A model generated the notes under the pieces. That model saw only the letters and a list, made by a program, of their open reading frames with translations. It ran no database searches and was not told where the DNA came from. From assembly GCA_003415625.1 (NCBI GenBank), contig PYIU01000005.1, positions 1,121,001-1,185,000 of the forward strand: a stretch of 64,000 bases of DNA. The letters are read 5' to 3'. The DNA comes from Aquanectria penicillioides (lineage: Eukaryota; Ascomycota; Sordariomycetes; Hypocreales; Nectriaceae). This document shows positions 57,635 to 64,000 of this stretch, one piece after another (position 1 is the stretch's first letter; the number at the start of each line of letters is the position of its first letter). Both the position numbers and the translations under genes were made by a program.

Positions 57635-58901
57635 AGGATTGAAAGTCAGCAGCACAGCGATAGGGCATAGCGAGCCCTGCGATTAATCACAACACTGGAT
57701 ATCATCAGCGCCTAATGGGCGTATATAGGCGTTGGAATTGTTGGTTCTTGTGCTGGAATACGTGTGTGTGTGGATATGTCGAGACCGACGTTGGAGTCGG
57801 TGACTAAAGCGACTGAGAGGATATCAGACCTTGCTACACATGGTTACACTTTACACCATGACACGATACGACGATACTACGACATTTGAGCGGCGGAAAC
57901 AAGCAACTAGCTGCCGCCCGCTAAGCGCCCTGTTTAATCGGTTGTTCTACGCTTGAATTGGGAATCAATTGGGTTCTGGGAGCATAGCTACGACGACAGG
58001 ACGACTGAAGCGATTTTTTTTATTTTTTATTATCGAGCTAGCACGTTTGCACAACTTGCTCCATGAGGCTCACAACTGCCTAAGTGAGACCCGAAGCAGG
58101 GTGCAGTGCTCTCTGCGTCTCGGCACCGAGATTGCCTGTATGAACTATATTGGAAGGATTAGACATGTTGGAATTACATGGTTACCGGGGGTAATAATCC
58201 AGATATGGCGGAGTTTCGGTAACCCTCTGCAAGGAGACTGCAGCGAGGAGAGAAAACAAAACAGGAGTAGGAGCGAGAAAGAGAAAGAAAGAAGGAAAGA
58301 AAGAAAGAAAGCAAGAAAGGAAACATGAGCGGGGCCTATCGATTCAAGGATGGGTCCTAGCCACTCTGAGGTGAAGACATGTAGATTATAGAAATAATGG
58401 AGGAGGCAAACGGGAGGATATGGGAAAGGCCAGCGTTGGAGCCGCATCCAGGATCTTGAAGCGTACCTGGAGGCGAGGCTGATTTGATTGTTGCTGATGA
58501 TTCTGATGACGAAATGGCATGAATATGATATGACCAGGTCTCAACGATGAAATCTTTTTTCCAAACGCGTCTGTTTGAACTCGTGATGATAGGTTGTTCA
58601 CTCATCTGTTTGTTGTGCAGTAAGCTGTAGTTTGAAGCTATCCGATCCCTTGATGAGGATGACAAAGCGTCCTGGATGGCGTCGATCGGGCACGGCACAA
58701 AGCCGATAAGGCGCGCGGGGCATGCATGAGCTTGAAAGAGGACGAAGGCCGTATGCATTTCAACCCAACCCAAACAACGACAATTCAGTTATTCACTTTC
58801 CAGTCTCGAAGTTCAAGTGTGAGTTGACTGTTAGATCCGTTTTGTGTCGCTCAATCGAACACAAACTACTATTTCTCACTCATCGTCCTTTCTCATCTGC
58901 C
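57635..58901. other. Intergenic, 1.27 kb
   Basis: Holds the WEE1 3' flank and the promoter of the FAD oxidoreductase. Contains a T/A run near 58,013-58,030 and the purine microsatellite listed separately. No gene supported. Confidence 0.5.
58271..58325. repeat. Imperfect GAAA microsatellite
   Basis: A pure purine tract, nearly unbroken, made mostly of GAAA and GAAAG units on the + strand, between WEE1 and the FAD oxidoreductase. Confidence 0.8.
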
Positions 58902-60413
58902 ATGGCCGTTAGTTTGCTCGAGGGCCAGGCTGAGCTCCCCAGTGTGGAGAGCACCAACTCATTCTGGCACAGCGAACCTTCTCAGAAGCTGCTGGGATAC
59001 CGGTCAACTGACCAGCTGCCGGACACTGCCGATGTAGTCGTCGTGGGCAGCGGCATCACCGGAACCTTTGCGGCCCGCGAGCTTGTGAATGGTGGCAAGT
59101 CGGTAATGCTGCTTGAAGCGAGAGAGGCATGTTGGGGGGCTACAGGCCGGGTGAGTCTTTTTTACCTCGAAGCTCATAATCGACCGGCCAGAGAATAACC
59201 CACATTTCAAATGTGATATGAAACCGAACGATTTGGGCAGTGTTGGGACTCTGACTACACGTGGGGGACGATGAGAATTGCTTGTTAATGTTCATCCCAG
59301 AACGGAGGCCATTGCCAGCCTCTCATATATGCAAGACAACCCAACGTCGCCCGCTTCGAGCTGGAAACATACCGTGCGGTTAAAGAACTTATCGAAAAGA
59401 ATAATATCCCGTGTCGCTGGGAGTCTGTTGGCGCTGTTCACTCCATCCCGGACCGCGAGACACTCGACCTCACCATCAAACACCTGGATCGTCTGAAGAG
59501 TGACTCACCCGATCTCGCGAGCCAGGTAACCGTCGTCACGGACAAGGAGGGCTTACAGAAGCTTCGTGTGCCCGACGCGATTGCCGCCGTGTACCTGCAC
59601 AATGCTGCCAGGTTGTGGCCTTACAAGCTCGTTACCTGGCTTCTGGAGGGGCTCCTGGACAAGGGCCCGGAGCAATTCAACCTCCAGACCAAGACCCCGG
59701 TCAATCACCTTCAGCAGGTTGACGGTGGTTGGATTCTTCATACGGACAGAGGCCAGGTGACAACCAAGAACGTCGTGCTGGCCACTAATGCTTACACTTC
59801 TCACCTGCTGCCCAAGCTTACTGGCTTGCTCGTCCCAGTCCGCGGCCAAGTTTGCGCCTTGAAACCCCCCGCTGATAGTTCCCGGCTCGAACATAGCCAC
59901 GGGTTTATCACTACTGGAGGAGACGACTACCTTATCCAATTTCCTTCGGGCGAGCTCATTCTTGGCGGCGAGCGACTGAGCGTCTCGGACGGCCAGATCG
60001 GCATCTCTCGCGACGACTCGGTCAACCCTACCGTGGGCAGTCGACTCCGGGGTGCCATGCACTCTGCCATCAAGCTCAAAGCCCCCGATGAGTCGGAGGA
60101 CGCCACGCTCTCGGCCGCGTACGAGTGGACGGGAATCATGGGCTACTCGCGCGACGACAACCCGTGGGTTGGCCGAGTACCTCCCGAGCTGGGCGGCGGC
60201 GAGGGACTCTGGATCAGCGCTGGATACACAGGCCATGGCATGCCGGTTGCGGCGCGGGCGGCCACATCCGTGGCAGAGGAGATTCTGGGACGAACCGGCG
60301 GCGTCGAGGTCCCTCCTCAGTGGAGAATTGACGCCGGCAGAGCAGAGAGGGCCCGGGGAACTGTGTTGCCAACGACGCTCAAGGAGGAGATACGAGCATT
60401 GATCATTGAATAA
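58902..60413 (+). CDS. FAD-dependent oxidoreductase, DAO family
   Basis: Two exons, 58902-59150 and 59301-60413, with a 150-nt intron, give 453 residues. The FAD-binding Rossmann motif VVVVGSGITGTFAARE is at about residues 45-60, with GxGxxG at 49-54, followed by LLEAREACWGATGRNGGHC across the splice. The C-terminal FAD segment reads GLWISAGYTGHGMPVAARAA. This is the DAO fold of amino-acid and amine oxidases (PF01266), often found as stand-alone enzymes of unknown substrate in filamentous fungi. No signal peptide and no peroxisomal tail (ends LIIE). It converges on the acyl-CoA ligase gene, 395 nt away, but a joint pathway is not shown. Confidence 0.92.
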
Positions 60414-60808
60414 CTGGTGACTATGGCTACGAGGCCTGTCGAGATGAAAATAGGTTCAAATTGCTACGTATAGGCTGATACAGAATGACCATAATAAATA
60501 CATATTCGTAATACATTGCTCGCTTAGAAAGTTATCCCCCAGCCAATACCCTGCCATACTCCATATATGTACCAAAATATCCAAGCGCAACAACTGTCGG
60601 CCTCCTTAGAAAGATCACGAAAGCACACCCCTGCAGCAAACCCAACCCAGCAGAATCATCCAGCCCAATGCAGCCCCTGTCCACGGGACAGGGCTTGATT
60701 CTGCTGCGCGTGTGCTACAGATACAGCGCAGACGTGTCCAGGTTCACGTCCTACAGGGAATAAACAACACCCAGATTAGTAGGCTCGTACAAAGGAGCCG
60801 CCAACTCA
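60414..60808. other. Intergenic between convergent genes
   Basis: 3' flanks of the two convergent genes; nothing else seen. Confidence 0.5.
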
Positions 60809-62751
60809 TCATAGCTTGGGGCGCACCTCTCCGCCTTGGGACACCTCCCGCTTCGCCATTTCGCGAAGCGTTTTGCGGAGGATCTTACCCGACTGTGATT
60901 GCAAGAGTTAGCAGAAGCCACATTTCCGGGATGGTTGAGCAAAGCTCGGGGCAGAACAAAAGGGAATAGACAGTTGAACAGATAGCATCCGAAGTAAGTG
61001 AGAAAGCAGAAACAAGAAAAAAAGAAGAAGAAAAAAAAAAAAAAACAAGACGTACAGGGATCTTGGGGATGGCGTCGATAAATACCACACCGCCTGCCAG
61101 CTGCTTGTGTCGTGCAACCCGGGCAGCCAGCCAGGAGGCAATATCCGCTTCCGTGGTGTCCTTGGCATTCGACGTCTTGACGATATAAGCTCGTGGCACC
61201 TCCGCGCCCTGAATAGTGACGCCGATTACAGCTGCATCGGCAACATCTTTCCGCTCCAGCAGCAGCGCCTCTAGCTCCGCTGGAGCGACCTGGAGCCCCT
61301 TGACCTTGATGAGCTCCTTGACTCGGTCGACGATGTAGAAGTTTGCCCCTGGCTTATACTCGTTTACATAAGCCACGTCTCCTGTGCGAAGCCATTGTGT
61401 GCCGTCCTTGTCTGTGACGAGAACTTCGGCTGAGGCTGTAGGGTTGCGCCAGTAGCCTGACATGACAGTAGGGCCGGCGAGCCAGAGTTCGCCTGACTTG
61501 TTGGCCTCTGTGATTTCGACGCCAGTCTCGAGATGCACCAGCTTTGCCTGGCAGTTGGCTACTAGTTCGCCCACTGATGTGTTGGGTGGTGCAGTTGGAT
61601 CCCAGGACAGGCCCATGCATGTAGCTTCCGTCATTCCCCAGCCCTGTTTTGCAAGCCCACCCCCTTGAATCTTTGATTGAGGAAGCATCTTGTTGATCTC
61701 GATATAGGTGTCCTTGGGTAGTGAGGCAGCTCCGCAGGCAACATAGTCGAGGCTGCTGAGGTCGGCACGGCGAGCGAGAGGTGCTTCGTGAGGAGAATAA
61801 GGATGGGCGGGGCGACGAAGATTCTGGTGATGCGGAAGGTTTTGATGTGGGCGAGCACCTTGGGAAAATCGAAGGACGGCATGACATAGATTGGTATCCG
61901 TTCATAAGGGAGGTAGTTGACAAAGTATCCCATGCTAAAGGCGTGGCACATGGGTAGGAAGCAGAGCGCAGCAGCGCGGCTCATCCGATCCTCATAGTCA
62001 GGGTAAAGCTTGTTGAAACGCACTGCGCCAACGCCATTGGCGACGTGGTTGTAATGCGTGATCCCAACACCCTTTGGAATACCAGTCTGAGTTGAACATT
62101 AGTCCAAAGTTCAATGAACATCTAAGAGCGAAAGTGGTGACTTACTGTTCCTGAGCTGTAGTTGAGACAACATATCGCAGTTTTGGAATCTTCTGGCTCA
62201 GCCCAGACGAAGTCTTCTCCTCTACTTCGTGAAGCGATGAGTTCGGTCCAGTGTTTGTTACCTTTTGGGGGCGTATTTTCCAGCTCTGGAGAGTCTGGAA
62301 GTGTAGAGTCAAACATGAACACCCGCCTTTGGTCCATACCTGCTTCGTTGGCTGCTTCAAGGGCAATGTCAAAGCGCTCGACAGATGAGAGCATCATGCA
62401 CGACCCGCTATCCTGTAACTGAAAGGCCAATTCGCGAGCTACATACCCATAATTGGCTCCAGAGAATATTCCGCCGGCCATCCAGACGGCCATTGCAGCA
62501 ACTGGGAAGAAGATACTGTTGCAAGAGTATATCAAAACGCAGTCGCCAGGCTTGAGACCGGCATCGATCAGGCCAACTGCAAGGCGTTTGGCGAGAAGCC
62601 GAGCTTCGGAGTAGGTCAAATAGTGGGTGTCGGGCCGGTCTGGATCAATCCAGGCCTTCTTGTCGGGAAGCGGCCCAGAAGGCGAGCCAAAGACCCATTG
62701 CTGTATGGAGCAATTGGGAACCGGGACGGAAAACCGAGACTTGACAGGCAT
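60809..62751 (-). CDS. Acyl-CoA ligase, 4-coumarate-CoA-ligase-like, with PTS1-like end; one-base frame break
   Basis: ANL-superfamily enzyme that adenylates a carboxylic acid and joins it to CoA. Exons 62751-62146, 62086-61056 and 60892-60809, with introns of 59 and 163 nt (the last contains a T-rich run). The AMP-binding motif YSSGT|TGIPKGV spans the first splice. GWGMTEA, YWRNP, WLRTGDVAYV, KELIKVKG and C-terminal SGKILRKTLRE follow in the usual order. In exon 2 the frame breaks at 61780-61781: ILLTKH and the downstream DLSSLDYVACGAASLPKD are one base apart at a short C run. With that base the protein would be about 573 residues. The tail RPKL resembles a peroxisomal PTS1. The gene is either newly broken or affected by a sequence error. 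The substrate could be an aryl or fatty acid. Confidence 0.85.
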
Positions 62752-64000
62752 TTTGACAGCCGGCTATCCTCCAATAGAGGCGAAAGTCGGCTTGAAAAGA
62801 AGAAAATGCGATATGAGAGGAGGTGATTTCCTAGTCGTATGCCGTAAAACTGGCGATGCCGTGATCGGTTGTGGTAGTTGAACAATAGAGACGTAGGATG
62901 CAGGTAGTGCAACAACCAGAGGGAATGCTTCGCCTAGGGGGGGTGTGCGCAATGATCCCTTTCCCCTTCCCCTCTTGATTGCCTTCAAAGCTCCAATTTT
63001 CACTGCTTGCCTTTGCCGCTGGTGACGACTTTATGACGCAGAACGATGTCTTTAGACTGATGGTGTTGATGTGAGCGTAGAGTAGTTCAAGTTCTCTTTT
63101 GAGCGGTGATATGTTGAGATGGCGGCGTTTCCCTGATATCGAATCGATATCTTACAGGTCTAAATCGGACGTGCTGACTGATGGTCGCCGTCTGTCGTCT
63201 CAATACCGAGCCAACACCTCGACCTCATGACTCTGCGAATAAGGCGGAGGCGTAGGGATGGGATATAAGATATAAGGAGGGACTCCGTCATGTGTCTCAA
63301 GTGGTCTTGTCCAAAATTGGCCTGGGGCTTGTCCGGGCGTTGCATTGCCAATAGCACTAACACTAACAACAAGGACCCCACATGGACCTAGCTTGGTTCC
63401 AGCCGGGATGGGCTTGTGGTTGTCGTCAGCTGAAGCCCCATGTCCATTGAGAAGGGATGAGACGCGGACAAATTCGTCGGGGTTCGCCATGTCCATGGGT
63501 CGATTCCGCGTTCCTTGTTGTGGGAATCGACAAGCTCCCACACGGAGCGTTGCGTTGCGCGTAGTGAGAGCACCACGCTTCGTCGTCGATTCCAGTCACA
63601 TCTTGTCCATGTAACCGAACCAAGTACACAGCAGTGGCCGCCGTGGCACAAATGTACCTAATTGATTGTCCTACGCGGATGAATACCACATGTGCCCGCA
63701 GCCGAAGACATGTCTAGCTCCGAATGCGGCGTTATGTCTTTTGCGGGCCAATGTTACCTGACTCTGTCGGGCGGAATGAGGCGAGGAGCCGAAATCCTTT
63801 TTAAGCTTATATCGACTCTTGTGTGCACCATCATTTTTAACCATCCTGGTCTTGACGCCAACGCGGCCATAATGCCGCGCGACTCCGACTCCGACCAAGC
63901 CCGAGTAATGGAGTTTGTGTCATTATTGGAGCTGTTCTTGAAAAGGGTTTTTTCTTTTCTTTTTTTAAAGCTTGAATCGCGGTGACGTGTGCCTGGCCAT
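62752..64000. other. Intergenic to the right edge, no gene seen
   Basis: Includes the ligase promoter. A 17-bp palindrome GATATCGAATCGATATC lies at 63135-63151, about 385 nt before the ligase ATG. Short open frames near the right edge (63,345-63,985) have no recognisable domain. Confidence 0.5.

Noticed and set aside
58902..62751. FAD oxidoreductase plus acyl-CoA ligase as part of a biosynthetic cluster
   Set aside because: No synthase, P450, transporter or regulator nearby; WEE1 flanks one side. Two convergent enzymes alone do not support a cluster.
63345..63985. Short open frames at the right edge
   Set aside because: Overlapping frames on both strands without domains, signal peptides or splice logic.

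Overview
The window is nuclear DNA of a filamentous ascomycete, most likely a sordariomycete and probably Hypocreales. The evidence is short introns (mostly 48-82 nt) with GT..AG borders and branch points such as TGCTAAC and CTGAC. It also carries a cerato-platanin close to the Trichoderma/Fusarium type, a HET-domain gene, a likely CIA84-type complex I assembly factor, and a retrotransposon degraded by repeat-induced point mutation (RIP). Gene models were read by eye from six-frame translations and splice signals. The lineage is inference; no marker fixes the species.

Layout, left to right: homoserine kinase THR1 (-), cerato-platanin (+), a broken unknown gene (-), an F-box protein (+) followed 16 nt later by an intron-containing tRNA-Thr, a drug/metabolite-type transporter (-), an aldo-keto reductase (-), a CIA84-like mitochondrial PPR protein (+), mitochondrial ribosomal protein S18 (-) divergent from the U3 processome protein IMP3 (+), an HSL-type esterase (+), a METTL7-like methyltransferase (+), a Rad26-like/ERCC6L2-type SNF2 helicase (-), a broken HET gene (-), a small mitochondrial protein (-) and GPI11/PIG-F (+). 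A 7,168-bp Ty1/copia element (-) follows. The right part holds PMP3 (+), ATG7 (-), dCMP deaminase DCD1 (+), Wee1 kinase (+), a FAD oxidoreductase (+) and a peroxisomal-type acyl-CoA ligase (-).

Most genes are unlinked housekeeping genes (amino-acid synthesis, mitochondrial translation and complex I, ribosome biogenesis, GPI anchors, autophagy, dTTP supply, mitosis). I see no biosynthetic cluster and no convincing new multi-gene system. Accessory features are the cerato-platanin, the HET pseudogene with the 2.4-kb gene-free stretch beside it, and the retroelement.

The best leads concern mutation rather than gene content. The element has 259-bp LTRs that differ at 20 sites, all transitions, polarised so that the inner part of each LTR is the mutated part. 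In a sampled internal 720 bp, every CA left on the + strand is preceded by G, while TG (CA of the other strand) survives in all contexts. Separately, three genes have a one-base reading-frame break in or next to a short homopolymer, and a fourth (the helicase) has a break that a 44-nt intron could also explain. This suggests either local gene decay or base-level assembly errors, so those models need care.
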